Assembly (NCBI GenBank): GCA_963835685.1 | Contig: CAWIGI010000010.1 | Coordinates: 62,001-126,000 of the forward strand | Direction: 5' to 3' | DNA length: 64,000 nucleotides | Source: DATAGF01 sp963835685 | GTDB taxonomy: Bacteria > Actinomycetota > Thermoleophilia > Miltoncostaeales > Miltoncostaeaceae | Shown: positions 1 to 9,254 of the stretch, one piece after another | Numbering within the stretch: the first letter of the stretch is position 1 | How the letters are laid out: every line of letters starts with the position of its first letter | The notes under the pieces: generated by a model | The model's input: the letters and a program-made list of their open reading frames with translations, nothing else | What the model was told of the DNA's origin: nothing | The model's database searches: none | Made by a program: the position numbers and the translations under genes

Positions 1-1
1 G

Positions 2-409
2 GCGCTCGGCGGCGCCGACGTGCTCGCCACGGACTGGTACCCGGAGGCCCTGGCGTTCACCCGCGCCAACGCGGCCGCCGCCGGCGCACGGGTGGAGACG
101 ATGTCGGTCAACTGGAGGGAGCCGCCGCCGGCGCTCCTCGCCCGCGAGCCGGCCGACCTCGTCATCGGCGCCGACCTCCTCTACGAGGAGCGCAACGGCG
201 CCGCCCTCGCGGCCCTCCTCCCGCGGCTGCTCCGCCCGGGGGGCGAGGCCCTGATCGCCGACCCGCGGCGGCCCCATGCCGCCGCGCTGCTCGAGCCCCT
301 CCGCGCCGCCGGCTGGGGCCACTCGCGCGAGGACGTCCGCTACGGCGGTCGCCCCGACGAGTCGGGCGCCGTCGTCTATCTGCACCGGCTCACCGTCCCG
401 GGAGCCTGA
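2..409 (+). CDS. Class I SAM-dependent methyltransferase, 5'-truncated by the window edge
   Basis: The reading frame is already open at base 2 (ALGGADVLATDW) and ends at a TGA at 407-409, so only the C-terminal ~135 residues are seen. ADVLATDWYPEAL fits the acidic end of strand 2 in the Rossmann-fold methyltransferases, and DLVIGADLLYEER resembles the motif-IV region of the lysine-methyltransferase-like group (METTL21/ETFB-KMT type), followed by LLRPGGEALIADP. The glycine-rich SAM loop must lie upstream. The substrate cannot be told from this fragment. It is followed 49 bases later by tRNA-Asn on the same strand. Confidence 0.75.
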   Translation, partial: ALGGADVLATDWYPEALAFTRANAAAAGARVETMSVNWREPPPALLAREPADLVIGADLLYEERNGAALAALLPRLLRPGGEALIADPRRPHAAALLEPLRAAGWGHSREDVRYGGRPDESGAVVYLHRLTVPGA

Positions 410-458
410 TGCGATTTCGGGTCTCGCCGCGGGGTGGGCTACACTGGCCCGCGAGCGA

Positions 459-530
459 TCCTCGGTAGCTCAATGGTAGAGCATCCGGCTGTTAACCGGA
501 GGGTTGGGGGTTCGAGTCCCTCCCGAGGAG
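459..530 (+). tRNA. tRNA-Asn (anticodon GTT)
   Basis: A 72-nt cloverleaf can be folded by eye. The acceptor stem pairs 459-465 (TCCTCGG) with 523-529 (CCGAGGA), with discriminator G at 530. The anticodon stem TCCGG/CCGGA encloses the 7-nt loop CTGTTAA, with anticodon GTT at 491-493. The T-loop GTTCGAGTC is standard. No CCA is encoded. Confidence 0.96.
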
Positions 531-630
531 CTTCGCGAGAACGCCCTGCTCGTCGCGGGCTTCTGCTCCCGGTCTCGCCGGACCCCGAAAATGGCGACGG
601 TTGCCAGAACGATACGTTCGGCCAGGGCCG

Positions 631-1955
631 ATGCCAGACGTTCCTCCAGCCCTCGCCCTGCTCGCGCCGTCCGTCGCGACCGCGGGGATCGTGACCGCCA
701 CCGTGGAGGGCAGCGGAACCGTCTCCGCGACCGTCGCGGGGATCTCGGGCGCCGTGGTGTGTCCGCCCGACTGCGAGCGCTTCGTCCCCGACGGGACGAC
801 GATCGAGGTCTCGGCGCTGCCCGAGCGCGGCGCATCCTTCCTCGGGTGGGGCGGCGCATGTGCGCCGGCGAGCGGTTCGGCGTGCGCGCTCACGGTCATG
901 GGAGACCTGGGGCTGACCGCGCGCTTCACCGCCGCTCCTCCCCCGCCCCCGCCGACGCCGGTGCTCGAGAGGCAGCGCCTCCCGTTCCTGGAGGAGGTGA
1001 CGCTCGCGGGGAGCGCGCCCGAGTGCGTGCGCCCGCGCTTCGGCTCGTGCGACGAGCGCCTGCTGGGCGTCCTGCGCGACGGGCGCCTGCTCCTGCTCAG
1101 GGGCGTCGGCGGCGACGTGAGCACGGTGCGGGTCGTGGGACGCTCGGGGCTGGGTGCGAGAACGATCGGCCGCGTCCGCGTCGGCGATCTCAGCCCCTAC
1201 TCGGCCCGCCTGTCCACCGACCGGCGCGTCGTGCTCTGGGAGGGTTCGTTTCGAATCAATCACCGCGTGGTCGGCCTCTCCGTGCCCTCCGGGCGGCGCG
1301 TGGCGTACCCGCCCGCGCGGACCGCGGCCGTCTACCCATACAGCGACTTCGACCGGCGGGCGGGCGTCTGCTCGTCCGCGCCGCGGTGGGGCCGGGGGGC
1401 GTGCGGGAGGCCCTGCTCGTGGGGCGCGCCGGACCCGGTCCCCGACGCCGCATCCCCACGCCGCGGAGCAGCGTCGGGCCACGGTTGTCACCGGATGGGC
1501 GCCGGGTCGCGTACATCGTCCGCGGACGCGTCGTCGTCCGATCCGTCCGGGGCGGGTCCCCGCGCACCGTGACACCGGCGTCCAGCGGTGCGGCGGACGG
1601 ACGGTGGTTCGCGGGCGGCGTGCCACCGGGCGTACGGGTTGGGTGGAACGCGGAATCGATCGCCTGGAGCCGTGACGGACAGCGGATCGCGGCCGTCGTC
1701 GAGTTCAACGGCGCCGACCTCTCCGCGGCGATCGTGTCGGTTCGAGCCGATGGCGTGGAGCTTCGCCCTCTGGCGGTCCGGTCCGGCGCCATCGGGCACG
1801 TCAACTGGCTGCCGGACGGAGACGTCGCGTTCCAGGCGGCCTTGGCGCGTCGGGACGACGACTCGGAGTCCGTCTCGGCCATCGGCTTCGTCGACGCGGC
1901 GGCCGGGTCGGTCTCCTACCTCAGCCAGCCGGGCGTGACCTCCTCGGCGGAGTGA
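631..1955 (+). pseudogene. Secreted InlB-B-like/β-propeller protein, frame-disrupted
   Basis: The first part (from ATG 631; a TTG at 601 is an alternative) encodes a hydrophobic N-terminus and a domain with FVPDGTTIEVSALPE...FLGWGGAC, typical of divergent InlB B-repeats, then a proline linker. Around 1351-1362 (GACCGGCGGGCGGG) the sensible reading moves to another frame, which runs GGRLLVRAAVGPGG to a TolB/PD40-like propeller (LSPDGRRVAYIV, WSRDGQRIAAV, WLPDGDVAF) and stops at 1955. Total length is not a multiple of three, consistent with one lost base in a GGGC-repeat tract. Both halves look well conserved, so this may be a sequencing error rather than a dead gene. Predicted extracytoplasmic; function unknown. 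Confidence 0.6.
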
Positions 1956-2023
1956 CACAGGAGAGCTTCGCGCGCCGGCGCGGGGCGGGAGGAGGGGCGC
2001 CCGGGGGCGGGCGATGGCCCGCC

Positions 2024-2845
2024 TCAGGTGCTCTCGCAGCCCCAGCCGTCGCCGTCGCCGTCGAGGCGGTGCGGATCCGCCGCGACGACCCTGACCGGTC
2101 GCCCGATGTCCGCGCAGTCGAGGTCCGTCGATGTGAGCGGCACGCAGGCGCCCGAGTAATTCGGATCGCAGCCCGTCCGCGACGAGTCGGCGGGCGCGGC
2201 GGGCGTCCCGCGGCGGGCGCTCGCGGCGGCGCGGTCCGTGTCGCCGAAGCAGGGCCCGCCCCAGAGGCCCCGGTGAGCCCGGCGGGCCCGGTGCTGCGCG
2301 CGGAAGAAGGCCCCCGCGTGCTCGAAGCGGACGCCGCCGTAGACGTAGACCTTCGCGTGGCCGGTGCGGACCAGGTCGGCGTTGACCGACCCGGCCGCGC
2401 CGGAGCGGCCGGGCGTGTAGACGTAGGCGAGCAGGCGCCCGTACCGGTCGCGGACGTCCTGGGTGTGGTCGGTGACCAGGCGGACGCGCCGGCCGACCGG
2501 GAGCAGGCGCGCCGTGCGCGCGGAGGCCTGCGGGCCGAAGCACTGCACCGGCTTGGAGGGATGCCGGGTCTCCGGGGTGTCGATGCCGATCAGGCGCACG
2601 GGGGTCTCGAAGCCGCCCGAGACGACCGTGATCGTGTCGCCGTCGACCACGCGGGAGACCGTCCCGGACAGCGTGGCCCCGAGAGCCGGCGACGCGGATG
2701 CGCCCACGCAGGCCGCGGAGGCGACGGCCAGGAGCAGGCAGACGAACGGGCGGGCGCTGGCGATGCTCCTGAGAGGCGAGATGACGATCCTGACGGTCGC
2801 GGTTCGGCGGCACGCCCTCCCGGTCGGGAGGGCCATCGTGTCCAT
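2024..2845 (-). CDS. Secreted thermonuclease-like (SNase) nuclease with C-terminal Excalibur-like motif
   Basis: The product (~273 aa) starts with a basic region and a hydrophobic stretch (FVCLLLAVASAACVGA), a probable secretion signal. The SNase domain follows: VVDGDTITV, VRLIGIDTPETRHP and RDRYGRLLAYVY carry the Asp, Arg, Asp, Thr, Glu and Arg positions used for Ca2+ binding and catalysis in staphylococcal nuclease. The C-terminus (DLDCADIG, DGDGDGWGCE) resembles the Excalibur calcium-binding motif of extracellular proteins. It probably degrades DNA or RNA outside the cell. The start is uncertain: ATGs at 2845 and 2836 lack a good Shine-Dalgarno, and the frame is open to 2887. It is divergent from the decarboxylase gene. 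Confidence 0.85.
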   Translation of the reverse strand: MDTMALPTGRACRRTATVRIVISPLRSIASARPFVCLLLAVASAACVGASASPALGATLSGTVSRVVDGDTITVVSGGFETPVRLIGIDTPETRHPSKPVQCFGPQASARTARLLPVGRRVRLVTDHTQDVRDRYGRLLAYVYTPGRSGAAGSVNADLVRTGHAKVYVYGGVRFEHAGAFFRAQHRARRAHRGLWGGPCFGDTDRAAASARRGTPAAPADSSRTGCDPNYSGACVPLTSTDLDCADIGRPVRVVAADPHRLDGDGDGWGCEST

Positions 2846-2913
2846 CGGCCGTTTTCGGGAGAGACTTGACCCTGGGATCGCCTCCACGATGCAGCTCAGA
2901 GGAGGAGGGCGTC

Positions 2914-4320
2914 ATGGGTGAACGTGAACTGCTTTCCGCGGCGGCCGCGCACGCGGCGACCTACCTCGAGTCCCTGCCCGAGCGGCCGGTCGAGGCGGGC
3001 CGTGGCGCGTCCGAGGCGCGCGCGGCCCTCCACCCCACGCTGCCCGACGACCCCGTGGACCCCCTCCGGGTGCTCGAGGAGCTGGTCGCCGATGCGGAGC
3101 CGGGGATCACCGCGATGGGCTCGCCGCGCTACTTCGGCTTCGTCATCGGGGGCGCGCTTCCCGCTGCGCTCGTCGCGGACTGGATGGCGGCGACGTGGGA
3201 CCAGAACGCGGGCCTCGCCAGCCCCACGCCCGCGGTCGCGGCGATCGAGGAGATCGCGGGCGCGTGGGTGCTCGACCTCCTGGGCCTGCCGGACGATGCC
3301 TCGTTCGCCTTCGTCACCGGCTGCCAGATGGCGCACGTGACGGCGCTCGCGGCGGCCAGGCACCGCGTGCTGGCCGACGCCGGCTGGGACGTGGAGCGCG
3401 ACGGCCTCGTGGGCGCGCCCCCCGTGCGGGTCCTCGTCAGCCAGGAGCATCACGTGACCGTCGACCGCGCGCTGCGCTTCCTGGGGCTCGGCACCGCCTG
3501 CGCCGAGGTCGTGGCGGCCGACGAGCGCGGCGCGATGCGCTCGGACGCGCTCGCGCGCGCGCTGCGCGCGCAGGACGGCCCGACCATCGTGTGCGCGCAG
3601 GCCGGCGACGTGAACACCGGGGCCGTCGATCCGCTGGAGGAGATCTGCGATGCCGCGGAGCGCGCGGGCGCGTGGGTGCACGTGGACGGCGCGTTCGGGC
3701 TCTGGGCGGGCGCGAGCCCACAGCGGCGCGGGCTCCTGCGCGGCTGCGAGCGGGCCCGGTCGTGGGCGACCGACGCGCACAAGTGGCTGAACGTGCCGTA
3801 CGACTGCGGGATCGCCGTCGTCGCCGATCGCGAGGCCCACCGGCGGGCCATGGCGGTCGAGGCGAGCTACCTCCAGCAGGGGGAGCCGGTGCGCGAGCCG
3901 CTGGACTGGAACCCGGAGTTCTCGCGCCGGGCGCGGTCGCTGCCGGTCTACGCGGCGCTGCGCTCGCTGGGTCGCAGCGGCGTGGCCGAGCTGGTGGACC
4001 GGCTCTGCGCGTGCGCCGAGCGCTTCGCCGTCCGGCTCGGCGCCCAGCCAGGGCTGGAGGTGGTCGCCCAGGGGCTCAACCAGGTGCTCGTGCGACCGCG
4101 CGGCTCGGCCGGGGTCACCGACCGGCTCGTCGCCCGGATCCAGCGCGACGGCACGTGCTGGACCAGCGCCACCACCTGGCGCGGCGTGCGGTGCATGCGC
4201 GTCTCGGTGTGCAACTGGCGGACCACGTTCGCCGACGTGGACCGCTCGGTCGAAGCGATCGCGCGCGCGCTCCAGGCCACATCGGAGGACGGCGCGAACG
4301 GCCAGCGCGCTCGCGCGTGA
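2914..4320 (+). CDS. Group II pyridoxal-phosphate-dependent decarboxylase
   Basis: This 468-residue protein belongs to the aromatic-L-amino-acid/glutamate decarboxylase family. The PLP-binding lysine is K290 in SWATDAHKWLNVPYDCG, preceded by the strand carrying the pyridoxal-contacting Asp/His (WVHVDGAFGLWA). The N-terminal PRYFGFVIGG and TWDQNAGLASPTPAVAAIEE segments are also family-typical. ATG 2914 is chosen because AGGAGGA lies at 2900-2906, a strong ribosome site; an in-frame TTG at 2866 has none. The family decarboxylates aromatic amino acids or glutamate, or cleaves related substrates. The substrate cannot be read from sequence alone. Confidence 0.88.
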   Translation: MGERELLSAAAAHAATYLESLPERPVEAGRGASEARAALHPTLPDDPVDPLRVLEELVADAEPGITAMGSPRYFGFVIGGALPAALVADWMAATWDQNAGLASPTPAVAAIEEIAGAWVLDLLGLPDDASFAFVTGCQMAHVTALAAARHRVLADAGWDVERDGLVGAPPVRVLVSQEHHVTVDRALRFLGLGTACAEVVAADERGAMRSDALARALRAQDGPTIVCAQAGDVNTGAVDPLEEICDAAERAGAWVHVDGAFGLWAGASPQRRGLLRGCERARSWATDAHKWLNVPYDCGIAVVADREAHRRAMAVEASYLQQGEPVREPLDWNPEFSRRARSLPVYAALRSLGRSGVAELVDRLCACAERFAVRLGAQPGLEVVAQGLNQVLVRPRGSAGVTDRLVARIQRDGTCWTSATTWRGVRCMRVSVCNWRTTFADVDRSVEAIARALQATSEDGANGQRARA

Positions 4321-4350
4321 GCTGCCCGTCGGCTTCGCCCTCGCCCGCGG

Positions 4351-4645
4351 TCAGGAGCGGACGATCGCCCCCGGCATCGCGTGGACCTCGAAGGTCGCGA
4401 GCCCGGACCGGATCGCGGGTCGGCGGCCGCGAGGGCGCACGGCCCCCTCCGTCGGCCTCGACCACGGCGAGCCCCCACGAGCCCGCGGGATCGGCGACCG
4501 GCCCGAAGACCACCGCGGTGCCCCGATCGAGGAGCCCCTGCCAGTAGGCGACGTGCTCGCCCATGGTGGCGGCCTCGGCCTCGCTCATGTCCGCGGCGAA
4601 ACTCGGGCGGGGCGGGATGAGCCTGTACGCGAAGTAGCTCGCCAT
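4351..4645 (-). pseudogene. YCII-like domain protein, two frame changes
   Basis: From ATG 4645 the product reads as a YCII-family (dimeric α/β barrel) protein: YFAYRLIPPRPSF, HVAYWQGLLDRG, VVFGPVADPAGSWGLAVVEAD. Near 4441-4450 (a run of five C) the sense moves to a second frame (ALAAADP), and near 4411-4421 to a third, which gives AIRSGLATFEVHAMPGAIVRS and a stop at 4351. Read across the shifts it is a complete ~97-residue YCII protein. Two shifts in about 35 bases suggest consensus errors in a GC-rich tract, or recent decay. YCII proteins are small putative enzymes of uncertain activity. Confidence 0.6.
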
Positions 4646-4737
4646 CGTGCGGAACCTACCGCGCGCCGAAGTTCAGGGACCGACCTCGGGGAGCTCCCCG
4701 ACGCGGCGAGGCGAGGCGCGCTCATACGGTCGGTGCA

Positions 4738-4924
4738 ATGGAGGATCAGGCCCACCGGAACGATCGCGCGCTCACGGTGCGCCTCGACCTGTACCTCGAC
4801 CGCGAGCCGATCTGCGGGCGGCTGCGCACGATGCGGGGCGCCGACGAGCGGTTCGTCGGCTGGCTCGGCTTCGCTCGACGCGTTGAAGAGGTTGCACGCC
4901 GCCGAGAGTCGCCGGCCCCCCTGA
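4738..4924 (+). pseudogene. Small conserved-looking hypothetical protein, single frameshift
   Basis: ATG 4738 opens MEDQAHRNDRALTVRLDLYL, then REPICGRLRTMRGADERFVGWLGF. At about 4868-4876 the plausible continuation is in another frame (LDALKRLHAAESRRPP, stop at 4924), giving a ~62-residue acidic/basic protein. Staying in the first frame instead yields low-complexity sequence to 4953. The segment length is one base over a multiple of three. I do not recognise a named family; no signal peptide or membrane segment is seen. Confidence 0.45.
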
Positions 4925-5041
4925 ACGGAACCGGCGCGGGCCCCCCTCGCTGAGCGTCCGGACATGACTTCGGGCGATCCGGCCAGGGAGCGCTTCGGCA
5001 CACCGATCCTCAATCGACATGAGGAATGGGAGGAGACCAGC

Positions 5042-5888
5042 ATGAGCGATCACAACGGCCAGACCCTCGTCCTGGGAGGCACCGGCAAGACCGGCCGCCG
5101 GGTCGTGGAGCGGCTGACGGCCCGGGGCGTGACCACGCGGGTCGGCTCGCGCTCCGGCGAGCCGCCGTTCGACTGGGAGGACCCGGCCACCTGGGCGCCG
5201 GCGCTCGAAGGGGTCGGGTCGGTCTACGTCTCGTACTACCCGGACGTGGCGATCCAGGGGGCGCCGGAGGCGGTGAGCGCGTTCGCCGAGGTCGCGCTGG
5301 AGCAGCGGGGCGCGCAGGCTGGTGCTGCTGTCCGGCCGCGGCGAGGAGGAGGCGGAGCGCGCCGAGCGCGCCGTCGCGGACACGGGCGCCGAGTTGACGA
5401 TCGTGCGCTGCGCATGGTTCATGCAGAACTTCAGCGAGGCCTTCATGCTGGGGCCGGTCCTCGACGGCGAGGTCGCCCTGCCCGGCGGCGACGCGCGCGA
5501 GCCGTTCGTCGACGCGGACGACATCGCCGACGTGGCGGTGGCGGCGCTCACCGAGAAGGGGCACGCCGGCGAGCTCTACGAGCTGACCAGCCCGCGGCTG
5601 CTCACCCTGGAGGAAGCGGTCGGCGAGATCGCGACGGCGACCGGGCGGGACATCCGCTACGTGCCGATCTCCGTCGAGGAGTACGCGGCCGGGGCGGCCG
5701 AGCACGGCGTGCCGCCCGAGTTCGTCGGGTTCCTGACCTACCTCTTCAGCGAGGTCTACGGCCGCAACGCGTACGTGACGGACGGCGTCCAGCGGGCGCT
5801 CGGGCGCGAGCCGCGCGATTTCCGCGACTACGCCCGCGCCACGGCCGCGACGGGCATCTGGGACCCGAACGGCGACGCGGGGCGATAA
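5042..5888 (+). pseudogene. NmrA-like NAD(P)-binding protein, single frameshift
   Basis: ATG 5042 follows GGGAGGAGACC. The first ~88 residues carry the Rossmann motif TLVLGGTGKTGRRVVERL and an atypical-SDR core (VGSVYVSYYPD). At about 5303-5316 the sense moves by one base: the second frame continues LVLLSGRGEEEAERAE, VADTGAELTIVRCAWFMQNF and EPFVDADDIADVA to a TGA at 5888. Across the shift it is a complete ~281-residue NmrA/NAD(P)H-azoreductase-like protein. These are redox sensors or reductases; the substrate is unknown. The extra base is probably within CAGCGGGGCGCGC. Confidence 0.72.
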
Positions 5889-6001
5889 GCGCCGGGGTGC
5901 TGCGTGATGCCGCTTGAGCGCGACCTCGGGCTGCATCGGCCGGAGCCCACGGGTTACTGTCACCGCATGCTCGGGTCGCCGTTCGAGGCCGAGGGCGCCC
6001 G

Positions 6002-6481
6002 ATGAGCGCCGACGACTGGATCCTGGCGCTCCATCTGCTGGCCGCGTTCGCGCTCGTCGCGGCGGTGCTCGGCGTGTGGGCGATGATCGCCGCCGGCTGG
6101 AACGTCGCCAGCCCGGGCGGCGTGCAGGCGATCTTCCGGCTCGGCCCGCTCCTCAACGCGCTCGCGGCGGTCGGTGCGGTGGGAACGCTCGTCCTGGGCA
6201 TCTGGCTGGCGATCTCGCTCGACGCCTACGAGCCGTGGGACGGCTGGGTGATCGCGGCGATCGTGCTCTGGGCGATCATCGCCGCGGCCGGTCAGCGCGC
6301 CGGCGCGGAGTACGCCCGCGCCAGCGACCGGGCGCGGGAGCTGCTCCGGTCCGGCAGCGACGGTCCCAGCGAGGAGCTCCGGGGGCTCGTCCGGACGCGG
6401 CGCGGTCTCGCGATGCACGCGATCGCGACGGCCGCGACGGTGCTGATCCTCGCCGACATGATCTGGAAGCCCGGGGCCTGA
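6002..6481 (+). CDS. Four-helix integral membrane protein (DUF2269-like)
   Basis: The 159-aa product has about four hydrophobic helices: residues ~8-30 (ILALHLLAAFALVAAVLGVWAM), ~43-70, ~80-98 and ~138-155. A hydrophilic loop (residues ~98-135) separates the last two. The layout resembles DUF2269-type membrane proteins of unknown function. It lies one base ahead of the next gene, which has a related layout, so the two are probably co-transcribed and may form a complex. No catalytic motif is visible. Confidence 0.72.
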   Translation: MSADDWILALHLLAAFALVAAVLGVWAMIAAGWNVASPGGVQAIFRLGPLLNALAAVGAVGTLVLGIWLAISLDAYEPWDGWVIAAIVLWAIIAAAGQRAGAEYARASDRARELLRSGSDGPSEELRGLVRTRRGLAMHAIATAATVLILADMIWKPGA

Positions 6482-6482
6482 C

Positions 6483-6929
6483 GTGTTCGCCGCGATCCGC
6501 CCCGACAGCTGGGACCTCCCCCTCTTCCTCCACGTGGCCGGCGCGATGGTGCTCGTCGCGGGGCTCCTCGTGGGCGCCGCGGCGCTGTCGCTCGCCCGCG
6601 GGGAGGCGCGGCTGCTGCGACTGGGCTACTTCTCGCTCCTCGCCATGGCGCTGCCGGGGTGGATCCTCATGCGCGCCGGCGCGGAGTGGATCTACGACAA
6701 GGAGGGGTTCACCGGCGACGACGACCCGGCGTGGCTGGGCATCGGTTTCGTCACGGCCGACCTCGGGGGCCTGCTGCTCCTCGTCGCGCTGATCGGGGGC
6801 GGCGTCGGCGTTCGCCGCCTCAGGCGCGGGGGCGGGTCTGGCCTCCTCACGGCGGCCGCCATCCTCGCCCTCGTGGCCCTCGCGGCGTACCTCGTGGCCG
6901 TCTGGGCGATGGGCGCGAAGCCTGACTAG
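6483..6929 (+). CDS. Four-helix integral membrane protein, partner of the preceding gene
   Basis: GTG 6483 starts one base after the previous stop, so translation is likely coupled. The 148-aa product begins with a short polar stretch (RPDSWDLPLFLHVAGAMVL) containing a histidine in the first helix, then further helices at ~30-62, ~85-105 and ~118-142. An acidic loop (YDKEGFTGDDDPAW) faces one side. A helix-1 His after a polar N-terminus is also seen in haem-binding membrane proteins, but there is no second clear ligand, so this is only a note. Function unknown. Confidence 0.72.
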   Translation: MFAAIRPDSWDLPLFLHVAGAMVLVAGLLVGAAALSLARGEARLLRLGYFSLLAMALPGWILMRAGAEWIYDKEGFTGDDDPAWLGIGFVTADLGGLLLLVALIGGGVGVRRLRRGGGSGLLTAAAILALVALAAYLVAVWAMGAKPD

Positions 6930-6942
6930 GCCGGCTCTGGCG

Positions 6943-7695
6943 ATGCCGAGCCCCGCGACCCGGCACCGGTTCTACGGCGAGCTCGCCGTGTGGTGGCCGC
7001 TCGTCTCGCCGCCGGAGGAATACGCCGAGGAGGCCGCGTTCGTGGGGACACTGCTCGACTCGGCCACGATCCCGGTGCGCGAGGTCCTGGAGCTGGGCAG
7101 CGGCGGCGGCCACGTCGCGTCGCACCTCAGCGGCCGCTTCGCCATGACGCTCGTCGACCTCTCCGACGCGATGCTCGACCTATCGCGCCGTCTCAACCCG
7201 GGGTGCGAGCATCGCGAGGGCGACATGCGCACGATCCGCCTCGACAGGGCCTTCGACGCGGTCGTCGTCCACGACGCCGTGGACTACATGGTCACCGAAG
7301 CCGATCTCCGCCGGGTGATCGAGACGGCGTTCGCGCATTGCCGTCCCGGCGGGGTGGCCGTGTTCGTCCCGGACGCCACCGCGGAGTCGTTCGAGGCGGG
7401 CGCGGATCACGGCGGCACCGACGGCGCCGACGGCCGGGGAGTGCGCTACCTGGAATGGGCCTGGGATCCGGACCCCGAGGACTCGTGGACCGTGACCGAG
7501 TACGCCTTCCTGCTCCGCGAGGTGGACGGCTCGATCCGCGTGCTGCACGAGACGCACCGCACGGGGCTCCACGGCCGCGAGGTCTGGCTGCGGCTGCTGG
7601 CCGGAGCCGGCTTCGAGCCCGAGGCGGTCGCCGAGGAGACCGCCGACGAGCGGGAGCCGCGGGAGCTGTTCGTGGGCCGCCGCCCGCGCCGGTAG
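6943..7695 (+). CDS. Class I SAM-dependent methyltransferase
   Basis: This 250-residue soluble protein has the SAM-binding motif VLELGSGGGHVASHL near residue 49, the acidic end of strand 2 (TLVDLSDAMLDLSRRL), a motif-II region (DMRTIRLDRAFDAVVVHDAVDYM) and a post-motif FAHCRPGGVAVFVPD. It resembles the Methyltransf_25/11 group acting on small molecules. A second methyltransferase gene follows after 13 bases, so the two may act in one pathway. The substrate is not known. Confidence 0.85.
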   Translation: MPSPATRHRFYGELAVWWPLVSPPEEYAEEAAFVGTLLDSATIPVREVLELGSGGGHVASHLSGRFAMTLVDLSDAMLDLSRRLNPGCEHREGDMRTIRLDRAFDAVVVHDAVDYMVTEADLRRVIETAFAHCRPGGVAVFVPDATAESFEAGADHGGTDGADGRGVRYLEWAWDPDPEDSWTVTEYAFLLREVDGSIRVLHETHRTGLHGREVWLRLLAGAGFEPEAVAEETADEREPRELFVGRRPRR

Positions 7696-7708
7696 GCGTC
7701 GCCACGCG

Positions 7709-8405
7709 ATGGGCTCCGCGCGCGGCATCGGCGACATCATCGTCAGCAGCCGGCCCTACGACGAGTACCTGGCGATGTTCGGGCTGGAGGAGCGCGAGGT
7801 CCTCGCCGGGGCGGTGCTCGACTGCCCAGGCGGCGCCGGGCCCTTCGCCGCGGCCGTGCGGGCCCGCGGCGGCGAGGCGGTGAGCGCCGACCCCGCCTAC
7901 GCGCTCCCGCGGGCGGAGATCTTGGCCCAGTCCCGCGCGGGGCTGGACCACGCCATTCGCTACCTCGAGGAGAACCGGGCCTCGTACGTCTGGACCTTCT
8001 ACGCGTCCTCCGACGACCTGCGCCGTCGCCGCCTCGCGGCGCTCGAGGAGTTCGCCCGCGACTTCACGGGGCCGGACCCCCGCTACGTGGTCGCCGCCCT
8101 CCCCCACCTCCCCTTCGACGACGGCGCGTTCCGGCTCGTCCTCTCGGCGTACCTCCTCTTCGCCTACCCGGACCACGTGGACGAGGCCGCCCACGAGCGC
8201 GCCCTCCGCGAGCTGGTGCGCGTCGCGCGGGAGGAGGTGCGCCTGTACCCCCTCATCGACACCTCCTACGTCCCCTACCCCGCGCTCGACGACCTGCGGC
8301 GGCGCCTCGGAGCCGAGGGGATCGACAGCGAGGTGCGGCGCATCGACTACGAGCTCCAGCGCGGCGGGCAACGAGGTGCTGATCCTCAGGCCGCCGCGGC
8401 CTTGA
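7709..8405 (+). pseudogene. Second SAM-dependent methyltransferase-like protein, 3'-end frameshift
   Basis: The 5' part encodes a methyltransferase-like fold: VLDCPGGAGPFAAAVRARGGEAVSADPAY is the SAM region (quoted here in pieces: VLDCPGGAGPF, then GGEAVSADPAY), with LPFDDGAFRLVLSAYLLF and LRELVRVAREEVRLYPL further on. After ELQRGG the reading frame changes near 8362-8369: one extra G in GGCGGG. The corrected end is NEVLILRPPRP, stop at 8405, a good hydrophobic strand and natural C-terminus. Without the shift the frame runs uselessly to 8572, deep inside the opposing CYTH gene. The corrected 3' end overlaps that gene by only 20 bases. Confidence 0.7.
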
Positions 8406-9168
8406 GCTCCTTCGAGAAGAAGTTCAGGGCGGTGCGGGTCTTGGTCTGCTGCTTGCCGCTGAGGTCGATCCCGCGCTCGGCGAGGAACGCCTTCGCCTGG
8501 AGGGCGACGGTCAGGGCCTCGCCGGGGGCGCACTTGGTTGACAGCTCGAGGATCCGCGCCCCGTCGGGGTAGAGCCACAGCTCGGCGACCAGCCTGCGGC
8601 CGAGCGTCTTCGGCGACATCTTCAGCTTGAGGAGCGGGATCGGGCCGAGCACCGCGAGGTCCGCGAACGTGACGCCCTTGGGCGCGTGCTCCTCGAACAG
8701 CGCGCGCTGCTCCTTGCTGAACAGCTTGCGCAGCGGGCGCTCGCCGGCCACCGTCGCCTTGACCGCATCGCGGTCCTTCGGCGCGCCCTTGAGCGACCCC
8801 GAGCAGACGAAGCCCCCGGGCATTGCGTCCACCTCGACCCCGAACATCGCCGACGTCCGCAGCTTCGCCGGCAGCTCGTCCGGCACGACCGGCCGCAGCT
8901 TCACCACGGTGTCGTCCCCCCGGCCCTGAACGCGCCGCGCCCGGACGACCACGCCGGCGCCGTCGAGCGCCAGGTCGGGCGTGTCGAAGAAGAAGACCTG
9001 CCGGATCTGGGCCTCGAGCGGGTCCATCCCGAGGGAGCGGACGGCCGAGCGCTGGTTGGACTCGGGCACCGTGAGCTTGAGCTCGACGCTGTCCGCGCCC
9101 TTCATGAGCCCGAGCATCTCCTGGAGACGGTCGTCGAGGATGGGTCGGACGGGCGCGGGGCGTGCCAT
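8386..9168 (-). CDS. CYTH-like / triphosphate-tunnel domain protein
   Basis: The 260-aa product has the CYTH-type opening VELKLTVPE (the ExK element), then VFFFDTPDLALDGAGVVVRARR and DTVVKLRPVVP, matching the alternating acidic/basic β-strands that line the triphosphate tunnel. Family members hydrolyse inorganic triphosphate, cyclise ATP or bind polyphosphate; which applies here is unknown. ATG 9168 is preferred over one at 9198 because AGGAG precedes it at the right distance on the minus strand. The C-terminus is lysine/alanine-rich. Confidence 0.78.
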   Translation of the reverse strand: MARPAPVRPILDDRLQEMLGLMKGADSVELKLTVPESNQRSAVRSLGMDPLEAQIRQVFFFDTPDLALDGAGVVVRARRVQGRGDDTVVKLRPVVPDELPAKLRTSAMFGVEVDAMPGGFVCSGSLKGAPKDRDAVKATVAGERPLRKLFSKEQRALFEEHAPKGVTFADLAVLGPIPLLKLKMSPKTLGRRLVAELWLYPDGARILELSTKCAPGEALTVALQAKAFLAERGIDLSGKQQTKTRTALNFFSKELKAAAA

Positions 9169-9254
9169 GGGAGGGCTCCTGTTCGGGGAGGCGATCATCC
9201 TACGGGGCGGCGCCAGGGCGCCACCCGTGCACGGGATCGGGGATACTCCCAGCG

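Noticed and set aside
439..1626. 395-codon minus-strand frame over tRNA-Asn and the propeller gene
   Set aside because: It runs through a tRNA gene and is Arg-rich without domain similarity.
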